A DNA stretch of 64,000 nucleotides from Bog-473 sp963719485 (GCA_963719485.1 OY970387.1:744001-808000), one strand, 5' to 3'. Shown: positions 34,937 through 43,129, numbered from the stretch's first letter. Made by a program: numbers and translations. The notes: a model not told the origin generated them from the letters alone.

Positions 34937-34988
34937 TGTGCTGCTGGAGTTCAGGGAGCAGACTTGGCCTCTGAACTGGTCTTTCTTT

Positions 34989-35030
34989 GCAGCCCCAACG
35001 GGATTCGAACCCGTGTCGCCACCTTGAGAG
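34989..35030. repeat. attR: 42-bp core within tRNA-Glu
   Basis: Perfect copy of 2651-2692, forming the 3' half of the intact tRNA-Glu gene. Insertion on this side kept the tRNA whole. Confidence 0.92.
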
Positions 35031-35062
35031 GGTGGTGTCCTAGGCCTCTAGACGATGGGGCC
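34990..35062 (-). tRNA. tRNA-Glu (anticodon CTC)
   Basis: 73 nt fold into a full cloverleaf: acceptor GGCCCCA/TGGGGCT with a G1-U72 pair, D-arm with GTCTAGAGGCCTAGGAC, anticodon stem CCACC/GGTGG with loop CTCTCAA (anticodon CTC), and T-arm ACGGG-TTCGAAT-CCCGT. No CCA is encoded. It is the integration target of the island. Confidence 0.96.
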
Positions 35063-35103
35063 GAGCGGTGGTCTCCAATGACACGATACGGAGGCCGCCG
35101 GTG

Positions 35104-35175
35104 CTCGGGGGGAAGGACTCGAACCCTCAATAACTGGACCAGAACCAGTCGTGTTGCCGATTACACCACCCCCGA
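35104..35175 (-). tRNA. tRNA-Gln (anticodon CTG)
   Basis: 72 nt cloverleaf: acceptor TCGGGGG/CCCCCGA, anticodon stem ACTGG/CCAGT with loop TTCTGGT (anticodon CTG), and T-arm with GGTTCGAGTCC. It is 41 bp upstream of tRNA-Glu on the same strand and downstream of gltX, whose product charges tRNA-Glu (and tRNA-Gln in bacteria that use the amidation route). Confidence 0.95.
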
Positions 35176-35330
35176 ATGGGTGGGCGTTCAGAATAGCCGA
35201 GCGACCTGCGGCCGGAGTTCCCCCCGTTGACCAGGACGGGGGGCGCGTTGAATCGCGAGGGGCCCGGTGGAAAGATGCGTCGCCCCGGGGCTCTCCCCCG
35301 GGGGTGAACCCGGGTTCGGAGGTCCTCGGC

Positions 35331-35822
35331 ATGCACCTGCGGTCCGTAGCCGTCGTCGTCGCCGCCCTGGCGGCGGTCGTCGGCATTGTCGTACTGGCCG
35401 GTCCGGCCCAGGCCGGCACTCAGGGCCTCGTCGTCAAGGTCACCCCGAGCCAGAGCCTCAAGCCCGGCCAGAACGTCACCGTCAGCGGACATGGCCTGCC
35501 GAAGTCCTCTGGCGGCAGCCCTCGGACCTGGTTCATCACCGAGTGCACCACTGCGGTCCGGGGGCGGATGAACCCGGCCACCGACACCCCCCACTGCGAC
35601 ATCACGCACGCCCAGGCACTCCGGGTCAGCGCCAACGGCACGTTCAGCTCCCACTACCGCGTCACCGCCGGCATCATCGGCGACGGCTACTGCGGCACCG
35701 TCGGGCACGCCACGTGCGTCATCGGCGTCGGGACCGCCCAGGGCCTGGGCACCGTCGTCCGGATCAGCTTCAAGACGCCGGCGCCTCCACCCGCCTCGAC
35801 CACCACCAGCACGACCGGCTGA
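35331..35822 (+). CDS. Secreted neocarzinostatin-family-like protein
   Basis: 163 residues from ATG 35331, chosen because it gives a signal peptide (MHLRSVAVVVAALAAVVG, cleavage near GPAQA). The mature part follows the neocarzinostatin-type immunoglobulin-like fold: VKVTPSQSLKPGQNVTVSG, ITECTTAV, HCDITHAQALRVSANGTFS and YCGTVGHATCVIGVG, with Cys placed for two disulfides. A Pro/Ser/Thr-rich tail ends it. Family members in streptomycetes carry enediynes, but many actinobacteria encode such domains without any enediyne cluster, as here, so the ligand is unknown. It is divergent from the tRNAs and converges with the YdcF-like gene. Confidence 0.82.
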   Translation: MHLRSVAVVVAALAAVVGIVVLAGPAQAGTQGLVVKVTPSQSLKPGQNVTVSGHGLPKSSGGSPRTWFITECTTAVRGRMNPATDTPHCDITHAQALRVSANGTFSSHYRVTAGIIGDGYCGTVGHATCVIGVGTAQGLGTVVRISFKTPAPPPASTTTSTTG

Positions 35823-35843
35823 CGACAGCGCCCATCCGGCTCA

Positions 35844-36464
35844 TCAGGCGTCGTGCAGCCACTCCAGGTGGTTGTACCCGATGATCCGCCCCAGCCCGAC
35901 GCCCACGGTCTCCTTGGCGAAGTACGGCACGGTCGACCAGCCCGTGATCGGCGAGGACTGCGTCGGCGTCGGCGACGGGGTCAGGCCGAGGTTCGACGCG
36001 ATGGCCATGGAGCGGTCCTCGTGGAAGGGGTCCGTCGTGACGAGCACGACCCGGGCGTCGTGCGCCCCCAGCTGCTTCTGCGCGTCCGCGACGTTCTCGT
36101 AGCTGTCGTTGCCACCCGCTTCTAGAATGTCCCCGTTCGGCACGCCCCGGGCCTCGAGATACATGGCACCCGACTCCGCTTCGGTGCACCTGTCTCCCGG
36201 CTGCTTGCTCCCCGTCAGCATGATCAGGTGGGCGTAGCCCTGGTGGTAGAGCGTCAGCGCCTGGTCCAGCCGAGCCTTGAAGTCCTCCGTGGGCCTGCAG
36301 TTGTCCTGCGCCGCCCCCATGACCAGAATCGCGCCCGCCGGGTGCGGGTCGTACTGGCGCGAGGTCAGCCACACCTGCACGAAGGTGACTGCGAAGTAGA
36401 GGACGATCGCCGCCACAACGACGATCGCGATGCGCAGCGCCCAGCGCAGGGGAGCGAGGAGCAT
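35844..36464 (-). CDS. YdcF-family (DUF218) membrane protein
   Basis: 206 residues. One N-terminal membrane helix (LRIAIVVVAAIVLYFAVTFV) is followed by an extracytoplasmic DUF218 domain: AGAILVMGAAQ, RLDQALTLYHQGYAHLIMLTG, GAMYLEARGVPNGDI, NDSYENVADAQ and VVLVTTDPFHEDRS. DUF218 proteins include vancomycin-resistance SanA-like proteins and act in the cell envelope; the reaction is unclear. The start overlaps the gltX stop (TGATG), so the two are translationally coupled. Confidence 0.9.
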   Translation of the reverse strand: MLLAPLRWALRIAIVVVAAIVLYFAVTFVQVWLTSRQYDPHPAGAILVMGAAQDNCRPTEDFKARLDQALTLYHQGYAHLIMLTGSKQPGDRCTEAESGAMYLEARGVPNGDILEAGGNDSYENVADAQKQLGAHDARVVLVTTDPFHEDRSMAIASNLGLTPSPTPTQSSPITGWSTVPYFAKETVGVGLGRIIGYNHLEWLHDA

Positions 36465-37975
36465 CAAGCGGCGGGCGTCACGCGGGCGAGCGCGACCGCG
36501 AGCCGCCGGCACGTCTCGGTGCGGCCCAGCACTGCCAGCGAGTCGAAGAGCGGAAGGCCGCGGGTGCGACCCATCACCGCCACCCGGATCGGCGCCTGCG
36601 CCTTGCCCAGCTTGCGCCCCACCGTCTCGGCGATGGCCAGCGTGACCTCGTGCAGCGAGTCCTTGTCCCAGGGGCAGGTCTCGTAGGCGGCCAGCGCGTC
36701 GGCCAGAATCCGCGGCGCGCCCTCGTCGCCGGCGATCGCCTTCTGCCAGCTGTCCGGGTCGTCCGGCGCGTCTTCCAGGAAGAGGAAGTCGACCAATTCC
36801 GGCACCTCGCCCAGCACCGCCACCCGCTCCTGGGTCACCGCGGCCAGCGCGGCGAAAACCCCGGCGTCGAAGCGATCGGGCGCCCAGGCCGGCGGTGCGA
36901 CGGCGGGCTCCCCCGTGTCGGGGTCGCGCCAGCCCCCCGGTGCCCACTCCCCCGGCACCGGGTCGACCCACGGGCGCGCCGCCGCCACGAACTCGTCCAC
37001 CGTGAGCGCACGGAGGTAGACGCCGTTCATGTGCGAGAGCTTCTTGACGTCGAAGAAGGCCGGCGACCGCTGCACGTCCTCCAGCCGGAAGCGATCAAGG
37101 ATCACGTTCAGCGGCACGATCTCCTCGTCGCCCGGGCTCCAGCCGAGCAGCGCCAGATAGTTCCGGAACGCGCCCGGCAGGTAGCCCTGCTCGCGGTACA
37201 TCTCCACCGCGACGGGGTCGCGCCGCTTGGAGAGCTTCTTCCCCTGCTCGTTGACGAGCAGTGGCAGGTGCGCGTAGGCGGGCAGCGGCAGGTCGACGCC
37301 CTCGGCCCGGTTGAGGGCGCCCCACAGCATGATCTGGCGCGGTGTCGTCGGCAGCTGGTCCTCGCCGCGGATCACGTGCGAGATTGCCATGGTCCGGTCG
37401 TCGACCGCGTTGGCCAGCACGAAGAGCGGCTTGCCGTTCCCCTTCACGCAGATGAAGTCCTCGAGCGCGCGCTGCGGGAACTCGACCTCGCCGCGCACGA
37501 GGTCGTCGACCTCCACGACGCCCTCGTCGGGCGTGCGGAAGCGCAGGGCCCGCCCGTCCCCCCGCGGCAGCCCGAGGTCGCGGCAGTAGCCGTCGTAGCC
37601 CGGGGTCGGGTCCCCCGCCGCCGCCCGCTGTTTCGTGCGCTCGTCGATCTCCTCCCGCGTGCAGGCGCAGGCGTACAGCGCGCCGCTGTCCCACAGCGCC
37701 TCGATCGCCGCCTGATGCGCCGGCTCCAGGGCCGACTGGAAGTAGGGGCCCTCGTCGGGGGCCATGCCGAGCCAGTCCAGGGCGGTGATGATCCCGTCCG
37801 TCCACTCCGGCCGGTTGCGGGCCTCGTCGGTGTCCTCGATCCGCAGGATGAACGTGCCGCCGTGCTGGCGCACGAACAGCCAGTTGAACAGCGCGGCCCG
37901 CGCGCTCCCGACGTGGAAGTAGCCGGTCGGCGACGGCGCGAAGCGCGCCCGTATCGGGGTGGTCGGGTCGGTCAT
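36464..37975 (-). CDS. gltX: Glutamyl-tRNA synthetase
   Basis: 503 residues, class I synthetase that charges tRNA-Glu with glutamate in the cytoplasm. RFAPSPTGYFHVGSAR carries the HIGH-type motif, KKLSKRRD is the KMSKS motif, and FILRIEDTDEAR is the conserved ATP-site strand. A zinc-site remnant is visible (ACACTREE and GYCRDL). Length is normal. It lies upstream of tRNA-Gln and tRNA-Glu on the same strand, with the YdcF-like gene coupled behind it. Since no glutaminyl-tRNA synthetase is seen in the window, it may also serve tRNA-Gln by the indirect route; that is not testable here. Confidence 0.97.
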   Translation of the reverse strand: MTDPTTPIRARFAPSPTGYFHVGSARAALFNWLFVRQHGGTFILRIEDTDEARNRPEWTDGIITALDWLGMAPDEGPYFQSALEPAHQAAIEALWDSGALYACACTREEIDERTKQRAAAGDPTPGYDGYCRDLGLPRGDGRALRFRTPDEGVVEVDDLVRGEVEFPQRALEDFICVKGNGKPLFVLANAVDDRTMAISHVIRGEDQLPTTPRQIMLWGALNRAEGVDLPLPAYAHLPLLVNEQGKKLSKRRDPVAVEMYREQGYLPGAFRNYLALLGWSPGDEEIVPLNVILDRFRLEDVQRSPAFFDVKKLSHMNGVYLRALTVDEFVAAARPWVDPVPGEWAPGGWRDPDTGEPAVAPPAWAPDRFDAGVFAALAAVTQERVAVLGEVPELVDFLFLEDAPDDPDSWQKAIAGDEGAPRILADALAAYETCPWDKDSLHEVTLAIAETVGRKLGKAQAPIRVAVMGRTRGLPLFDSLAVLGRTETCRRLAVALARVTPAA

Positions 37976-38030
37976 GGGGTGTGCCGGCGCACCCCGGGCG
38001 CCGGCGGGATGCAGGGGGAGGGGCCGGGCG

Positions 38031-38225
38031 TCAGTCTTCCTCTATGGAGATGGCGCCGGTCGGGCAGCCGTTGACCGCCTCGCGCAGGCGCTCGCGGAAC
38101 TCCTCGGGCGGGTTCTCGTTGAGCACGTACAGGTAGCCGTCGTCCCGCACCTCGAAGACCTCGGGCAGGATCCCCATGCACACGGCGTTGCTGGCACACT
38201 CGTCGAAGTCCACGACGACCTTCAC
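38031..38225 (-). CDS. Ferredoxin, probably [3Fe-4S]
   Basis: 64 residues. Cluster ligands: C10-x5-C16 in DECASNAVCMG and the C-terminal CP in NGCPTGAI. This is the three-Cys arrangement of actinobacterial P450-type [3Fe-4S] ferredoxins. EVFEVRDDGYLYVL is also typical. It is the last gene in a run with two thiolase-like and two DUF35 proteins. Its redox partner, perhaps a cytochrome P450 or steroid oxygenase, is not in the window. Confidence 0.92.
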   Translation of the reverse strand: MKVVVDFDECASNAVCMGILPEVFEVRDDGYLYVLNENPPEEFRERLREAVNGCPTGAISIEED

Positions 38226-38285
38226 GGAGACCTCCTGGTCAGGGCTGGTTGGGCTCCGCCGAGCATACCGGCAGGGCCTCGCGCC

Positions 38286-39461
38286 TCAGGGCCGGTCCGC
38301 GCTGACGACCCACATGGCGAAGAACTGGGAACCGCCACCGTAGGCCTGGCCGAGGGCCCGGCGGGCGTCGGGCACCTGGTGCTCGCCCGCCATCCCCCGC
38401 ACCTGCAGGGCCGTCTCGAGGAAGCGGAGCATCCCCGACGCGCCGATCGGGTTGGAGGACAGCACGCCGCCCGAGCAGTTCCACGGGATGTCCCCGCCCT
38501 CGATCATCGACGTTGCACCGGCCTGGGTGAGCTTCCAGCCCTCGCCCTCGGGGCAGAAGCCGAGGTTCTCGAGCCACATCGGCTCGTACCAGCTGAAGGG
38601 CACGTAGACCTCGGCCATGTCGAAGTCGGACCGCGGGTTCGCGATGCCGGCCTGGCGGTAGAGGTCGGCCGCGCAGTCGCGGCCCGCCTGCGGGTTGACC
38701 TGGTCCCGGCCGGCGAACATGGTCGGCTCCGAGCGCATGGCCATGCCATGGATCCAGGCGGGTGGCCGCCCGGTCGCCGCCGTCGCCGCACCGGCGGCCT
38801 TCTCCGAACCGATGACCATGGCGGCGGCGCCGTCGGAGGACGGGCACGACTCGAGATAGTGCAGCGGGTCCCACAGCATGATCGAGTCCTCGACCATCTG
38901 CATGGAGATGTCGGGCAGGTGGAGGTGCGCGTAGGGGTTCTTCAACGCGTGCAGCCGGTCCTTGACCGCCACCATCATGCCGATGTCGCTCGGCGCACCC
39001 GACCGGTACATGTAGGCCCGGATGATGGGGGCGAAGTACCCGCCGGCGCCGGCGAGGAGCGGCGCGGAGAAGGGCTGGGGCACCGAGAGCGCCCACATGG
39101 CGTCCGAGTCGCTCTGCTTCTCGAACGCCACGGTGAGGACGCGCTCGTGGATGCCCGACGCCACGAGGTGCGACGCCACAATCGCGGTCGACCCGCCCAC
39201 CGAGCCGGCCGTGTGCACGCGGAACATCGGCTTACCCACGGCACCGAGCGCGGGGGCGAGGTAGAGCTCGGGCATCATGACGCCCTCGAACATGTCGGGG
39301 GCCTTGCCGACGACCACGGCGTCGATGTCGGCAAAGGTGAGCCCGGCGTCCTCCAGGGCCGCCAGCGCGGCTTCACGAACGAGCCCGGCAATCGACACGT
39401 CCTCGCGCTTGGACTTGGCCACCGTCTGGCCGACGCCGATGACTGCGCAGCGCTCCGCCAT
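38286..39461 (-). CDS. Thiolase-like lipid-transfer protein (Ltp3-like)
   Basis: 391 residues from ATG 39461, which overlaps the previous stop (TAATG). Thiolase fold with CAVIGVGQT at the start, LEDAGLTFADIDAVVV, FRVHTAGSVGG (where thiolases usually have their Cys; here Thr-Ala), PSSDGAAAMVIGSE, DMAEVYVPFSWYE and the NCSGGVLSSNPIGASG end. The altered nucleophile site suggests an aldolase- or lyase-type SCP2-thiolase like mycobacterial Ltp2-4 and not a true thiolase. Its neighbour is a second such protein plus two DUF35 proteins, the usual partners for steroid side-chain aldol cleavage. The steroid role is inferred. Confidence 0.87.
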   Translation of the reverse strand: MAERCAVIGVGQTVAKSKREDVSIAGLVREAALAALEDAGLTFADIDAVVVGKAPDMFEGVMMPELYLAPALGAVGKPMFRVHTAGSVGGSTAIVASHLVASGIHERVLTVAFEKQSDSDAMWALSVPQPFSAPLLAGAGGYFAPIIRAYMYRSGAPSDIGMMVAVKDRLHALKNPYAHLHLPDISMQMVEDSIMLWDPLHYLESCPSSDGAAAMVIGSEKAAGAATAATGRPPAWIHGMAMRSEPTMFAGRDQVNPQAGRDCAADLYRQAGIANPRSDFDMAEVYVPFSWYEPMWLENLGFCPEGEGWKLTQAGATSMIEGGDIPWNCSGGVLSSNPIGASGMLRFLETALQVRGMAGEHQVPDARRALGQAYGGGSQFFAMWVVSADRP

Positions 39462-40546
39462 TACACCCCCTCCAGCACGCACACGAGGTTCTGCTGCAGG
39501 CACGGTCCCGAGGTCGCGTGCGCCACGGCCCGGTCGGCCTGCCCCGACCAGATGGCCCGGGCCGACTCGCCGATGCGGATCAGACCCGCCGACATCATGG
39601 GGTTGGCCGCCAGCGCGCCGCCCGACGGGTTGAGGGCGACACCGTCGCCCAGGCCCAGCGCCTCGGCCAGGATGAGTTCCTGGTGGGCGTACGGCGCGTG
39701 CAGCTCGGCCACGTCGACCTTCTTGGCCCCGACGCCGGCCTTCTCCCCGGCCAGCTTCGTCGAGGGCGAGAGGGTGAGGTCACGGGCGCCGACCGAGTGC
39801 GTCTCAATACGGTGGTCGATGCCCGTGATGAAGGCCGGTCGCTCGCAGAGCTCGTAGGCCCGCTCGCCCGCGGCCAGGACGACGGCGGCGCAGCCGTCGG
39901 TGAGCGGCGGCAGGGCGTGCCGGCGGAGCGGCGCGACCTCGTAGTCCTCGGCCAGCAGCTCGGCCGGCGAGCGGTCGTAGGCCACCTGGGCCTTGGGATT
40001 CGAGAGCGCCGAGCGTCGCGAGCGGCTGGCCACGGCGGCGAAGTCCGCCTCGCTGGCCGTGCCCTTGTCGATCATGGCCTGCGCCTGTAGCGCCGCCAGC
40101 GAGGTGGGGTCCGGCCACAACGGCGCCAGGTAGTAGGGGTCGAGCTGCACGGACATGATCTCGGTGAGGTCGCCCATCGACGAACGTCCGAAGCCGTAGA
40201 TGAGGGCAGCGTCGATCTCGCCTTCCTGCAGCAGCACCCAGGCCTCGTAGAGCGCCCAGGCGCCGTCCATCTCGACGTGCGACTCGGCCCGCGGCGGCCA
40301 CACCCCGACAGCATCGAGCGCCGCGACGAAGGAGAAGGGGCCGCCGACGAGGTAGTCGGTGGAGCCCGAACAGATGAAGCCGACGTCGTCCTTGGTGATG
40401 CCGATGTTGCCGAACACCTCGGCCACGACCGGCATGAGCATCTCGACCTCGTTGCGCTCGTCTTCGCGGCGCACGTTGTCGTACTGGGCGAAGGACACCA
40501 CTCCGACCGGCCGGCGGCCCGAGACGAGCCCGGGGAACTCGCTCAC
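39461..40546 (-). CDS. Thiolase-like lipid-transfer protein (Ltp4-like)
   Basis: 361 residues from GTG 40546, which overlaps the DUF35 stop as GTGA. Thiolase-superfamily shape: VGVVSFAQYD, VFGNIGITKDDVGFICSGSTDY, GAWALYEAWVLLQEGEIDAALIYG, LTDGCAAVVLAAG, DVAELHAPYAHQELILAEALG and NPSGGALAANPMMSAG. A clear thiolase Cys is not obvious in the N-half. The arrangement DUF35-Ltp4-Ltp3 resembles the mycobacterial Rv3521-Rv3523 region from memory. It probably acts as a complex with the DUF35 proteins beside it. The substrate is unproven. Confidence 0.85.
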   Translation of the reverse strand: MSEFPGLVSGRRPVGVVSFAQYDNVRREDERNEVEMLMPVVAEVFGNIGITKDDVGFICSGSTDYLVGGPFSFVAALDAVGVWPPRAESHVEMDGAWALYEAWVLLQEGEIDAALIYGFGRSSMGDLTEIMSVQLDPYYLAPLWPDPTSLAALQAQAMIDKGTASEADFAAVASRSRRSALSNPKAQVAYDRSPAELLAEDYEVAPLRRHALPPLTDGCAAVVLAAGERAYELCERPAFITGIDHRIETHSVGARDLTLSPSTKLAGEKAGVGAKKVDVAELHAPYAHQELILAEALGLGDGVALNPSGGALAANPMMSAGLIRIGESARAIWSGQADRAVAHATSGPCLQQNLVCVLEGV

Positions 40547-41037
40547 AAATACTCCTTGTACGTCTCGTAGTCGGCGTCGGGCTCGCCGGTGGGACGGAAG
40601 TACTTGACCGAGGCCAACGTCGGTCCCCACTCCTCGGGCGGCGCCCACACGGCCTCGACCCGCATGCCCATGCGGATCTCGTCGATCGGGATCTCCTGAA
40701 TGAGGCCCATGAACGACAGGTTGGCGCCGTCGAGCAGGATCTGACCGCAGATGTAAGGGATCTCGATCGACTGGCCGGCGAAGGGGACGTTGACCACGCA
40801 GTAGGTGGTCATGGTGCCGGTGTTGGGCAGCTCGACGACCTCGTCGGTTGGCACGCCGTCGGTCGGGCACGACCCGCGCGAGGGCACGTAGACCTTCTTG
40901 CACTTGGGGCAGCGCTGCCCGATGAACCTGCCCAGTTCGTACCCGTGCAGGTTCTTGCTCATGGCCACTCCGGCCGTGAAGACGTAGTCGAGGTGCGTGG
41001 TGGCCGCCATCATCGTCACCGGCTCGCGCTCGCTCAC
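40543..41037 (-). CDS. DUF35 zinc-ribbon/OB-fold protein
   Basis: 164 residues from GTG 41037, overlapping its upstream neighbour by 4 nt. It has a complete zinc ribbon: RCPKCKKVYVPSRGSCPTDG (C-x2-C plus a later Cys, with Asp or a further residue as the fourth ligand). An OB-fold follows: GTMTTYCVVNVPF, PYICGQILLDGANLSFMGLI and MGMRVEAVWAP. DUF35 proteins bind acyl-CoA and partner with SCP2-thiolase-like aldolases, which is exactly its context. The N-terminal helix DYVFTAGVAMSKNLHGYELGRFIG is typical. Confidence 0.88.
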   Translation of the reverse strand: MSEREPVTMMAATTHLDYVFTAGVAMSKNLHGYELGRFIGQRCPKCKKVYVPSRGSCPTDGVPTDEVVELPNTGTMTTYCVVNVPFAGQSIEIPYICGQILLDGANLSFMGLIQEIPIDEIRMGMRVEAVWAPPEEWGPTLASVKYFRPTGEPDADYETYKEYL

Positions 41038-41495
41038 GACCCGCCGCCCACCGCCACGAAGTGGCTGATGTCCTTCACGTGGCCGACGCGCTCCTCCTCG
41101 GGGGCGAACTCGGGGCGCACGCGCATGCCGGTCGAGACCTCGTCCGGGCTCGACGCCGGCAGCACGTGGAGGAACGAGGTGTCGGCGCCGTCGAAGCGGA
41201 CCAGCACCCAGGCGAAGGGCTCCTGCAGGGGGTGCTTGGGACGGGGGTGCGCCACCCAGGACCACGTGGTGACCGTGCCCTCGGGCCCCACCTCCACCAC
41301 GCCGGACGTCTCCTCCCCCGTCTCGGGGTCGTACTCGGTCGGCGGGACGATGACGCGCCCGCCCGTGCCCCGGATGCCGACGACCTTGCCGTCGCGCAAC
41401 CCGGTGAGGAAGGCCCCCACGACGGGCCCCACGGAGCGCACGTAGGGGTACTCCAGGACGTGGTCGGCGCGGTAGATCACCGCCTCCTCTGCCAT
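41034..41495 (-). CDS. DUF35-like OB-fold protein without zinc ribbon
   Basis: 153 residues, good GGGGAGGTGAC ribbon-free start with ribosome binding site. The order is that of DUF35: an N-terminal helix region (YPYVRSVGPVVGAFLTGLRDGK), the ribbon position (VVGIRGTGGRVIVPPTEYDPETGEE), then the OB-fold (GTVTTWSWVAHP, FAWVLVRFDGADTSFLHVL, STGMRVRPEF). The ribbon Cys residues are all absent, so it cannot bind zinc there. It is the first gene of the operon and overlaps a ribbon-containing DUF35 gene. In mycobacteria I recall the equivalent being one longer two-domain protein, so this may be a split form. Confidence 0.85.
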   Translation of the reverse strand: MAEEAVIYRADHVLEYPYVRSVGPVVGAFLTGLRDGKVVGIRGTGGRVIVPPTEYDPETGEETSGVVEVGPEGTVTTWSWVAHPRPKHPLQEPFAWVLVRFDGADTSFLHVLPASSPDEVSTGMRVRPEFAPEEERVGHVKDISHFVAVGGGS

Positions 41496-41535
41496 GTCAC
41501 CTCCCCGTGTCGGGGGCCACCGGCGGGCCCGGGGT

Positions 41536-41559
41536 GAAACTAGAACAGATTCCAGTTTC
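41536..41559. promoter_or_regulatory. 24-bp inverted repeat before the DUF35-Ltp operon
   Basis: GAAACTAGAA-CAGA-TTCCAGTTTC, one mismatch in 10-bp arms, lies 41 bp upstream of the first ATG. It has the size and place of a TetR-type operator controlling the whole operon. Confidence 0.5.
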
Positions 41560-41599
41560 GTGCCAGGTCCGCCCGCTCAACCGGCCCTCGATCGGCCGC

Positions 41600-43129
41600 T
41601 CAACCGAGGCTGGACATGTCCACCCCGGCCAGCAGCTGCTCGATGAAGGCCCGGTCGTTGAGAATGGGGACCTCCGAGACGAACATCCGGCCGTAGCGCT
41701 CGAAATACATCAGCTGCTTGGCCAGCAGGAACGTGCCACGGTCGAAGTCCGACATGAGCCCGCCGGACTCGTCGGCCATCCGCCGCACCTTGCGCTGGGT
41801 CCGGAGGCGGCGCAGGATCGCCCGGACGCTGCGCTGGTGCGCCTCCACCCCCTGCGCCTTGGCCATCTGCAGCTGAATCGTCTGCATCATGCCGGCCAGG
41901 CTGACCTCCCCGAAGGGCCGGGTCAGCGCCGGCTCCATGATGGAGCGGAAGAACGCGGTGAGCTCGTCGCCGGACAGGCCGACGGCGACCGCGATGGCGG
42001 GCCCGTAGACGTCGGTGATGTGCTTGGTCACCACCGGCCAGGCCGCCTCGTCGCCCATGGCGGCCGAGAGCAGTGCGATGAAGAAGCGGTGCGTCGAGGG
42101 ATCGAGCCGGCCCACGATCCCCCAGTCGATGACACCGATGCGGCCGTCGCGCAGCAGCATCATGTTGCCGGCGTGCACGTCGCCGTGGAAGGCGCCCCAG
42201 CGCACCGTGGTCAGGAAGAAGGCCCGCATCACCTCCTGCACCAGCGGCGTGGGATCGAAGCCGAGGTCGGCCACCCGGGCCAGGTCGTCGATGGGGACGC
42301 CGTCGAAGAACTCCATCGTCAGCACGTTGCGGCCCGAGAGCTCCGGGTAGGGCTCGGGCACGGCCATCATCTTCAGGTCGAACTCGTTCTGCAGCCGGCG
42401 GAAGTGGGTGAGGGAGCGCGCCTCGTTGCGCAGGTCCATCTCCTCGCCGATCTGCACCCGGAAGCCGTCGAGCAGCTGCAGCGTGGAGCCGGCCATCTGG
42501 TCCCCGGTCTGACGGACCAGGATCTCGAGCAACGGCTGCATCAGGTCGAGGTCGGTGGCCACGACGTGCTCGATGTGCGGCCGCAGGACCTTGACCGCCA
42601 CGGTCCGCCCGTCCAGGAGGCGGGCCCGGTGCACGACGGCGATGGAAGCGGTGCCGATCGGGTCGGGCTCGAACTCGGCGAACGCGTCACGCAGCGACAG
42701 GCCGAGGTCCTCCTCCACCCGCTGGCGCACGTCGGGGAACGGCACCGGGGGCCCGGTGTCGAGGCAGGCGCGGAACTCGTCGGCCACGTCGTCGCCGAAC
42801 ATCCCCGGCGACGAGGCGATGATCTGGCCGAACTTCATGAAGGTGCCGCCGAGGTCCTGGAAGCTCTTGCGGAGCGGGCGGGCCAGCTGCGCCGCCGGGA
42901 GCGGGCCCTGGCGGATGGTCCGCAGCTGGCGGAACGCCGTCGGCGCGAAGCGGATCGCCACGACCTTGGCGATGGTGCGGCTGCGACGGAGGAGGTCGCG
43001 GTGGGTGGGGTCGGGGAGGCGCCGCGGGTAGATGCGCGGCACGTCCTCGGTCAGCGGACGCGGCTTCGGGGTACGCGCCGGCGCCCGGGGTGTCGTGCCG
43101 ACCGGTGCGTCCGCCGCGCCTGGGTGCAT
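41600..43129 (-). CDS. ABC1/AarF/UbiB-family atypical kinase
   Basis: 509 residues. The ABC1 signature is present: FMKFGQIIASSPGMF (the KxGQ motif), IGTASIAVVHRARLLDGRTVAVKVLRP (Ala-rich loop and Lys), EMDLRNEARSL (the ExD region), FHGDVHAGNMML (catalytic loop) and GVIDWGIVGRL (metal-binding D). Members support quinone or lipid metabolism by ATPase or kinase-like action at the membrane. It is a monocistronic gene between the Ltp operon and an SRPBCC gene. No membrane helix is obvious at the C-terminus, unlike UbiB. Confidence 0.92.
   Translation of the reverse strand: MHPGAADAPVGTTPRAPARTPKPRPLTEDVPRIYPRRLPDPTHRDLLRRSRTIAKVVAIRFAPTAFRQLRTIRQGPLPAAQLARPLRKSFQDLGGTFMKFGQIIASSPGMFGDDVADEFRACLDTGPPVPFPDVRQRVEEDLGLSLRDAFAEFEPDPIGTASIAVVHRARLLDGRTVAVKVLRPHIEHVVATDLDLMQPLLEILVRQTGDQMAGSTLQLLDGFRVQIGEEMDLRNEARSLTHFRRLQNEFDLKMMAVPEPYPELSGRNVLTMEFFDGVPIDDLARVADLGFDPTPLVQEVMRAFFLTTVRWGAFHGDVHAGNMMLLRDGRIGVIDWGIVGRLDPSTHRFFIALLSAAMGDEAAWPVVTKHITDVYGPAIAVAVGLSGDELTAFFRSIMEPALTRPFGEVSLAGMMQTIQLQMAKAQGVEAHQRSVRAILRRLRTQRKVRRMADESGGLMSDFDRGTFLLAKQLMYFERYGRMFVSEVPILNDRAFIEQLLAGVDMSSLG

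Larger units (their letters stand above)
2651..35030. mobile_element. Integrated genomic island in tRNA-Glu, about 32.4 kb
   Basis: The ends are a 42-bp perfect direct repeat (2651-2692 and 34989-35030) that is the 3' half of the tRNA-Glu gene, the standard footprint of tyrosine-integrase insertion. The integrase gene lies next to the intact tRNA, an excisionase-like gene lies inside, and related 31-bp sequences sit just inside both ends. Cargo includes an IS3 element, conflict-type genes, a catabolic cluster with regulators, and unusual glycan-type genes. GC looks clearly lower than in the chromosome to the right. No conjugation or replication genes are recognisable, so it is more an island than a self-transmissible element, and its integrase is frameshifted. 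Confidence 0.85.
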
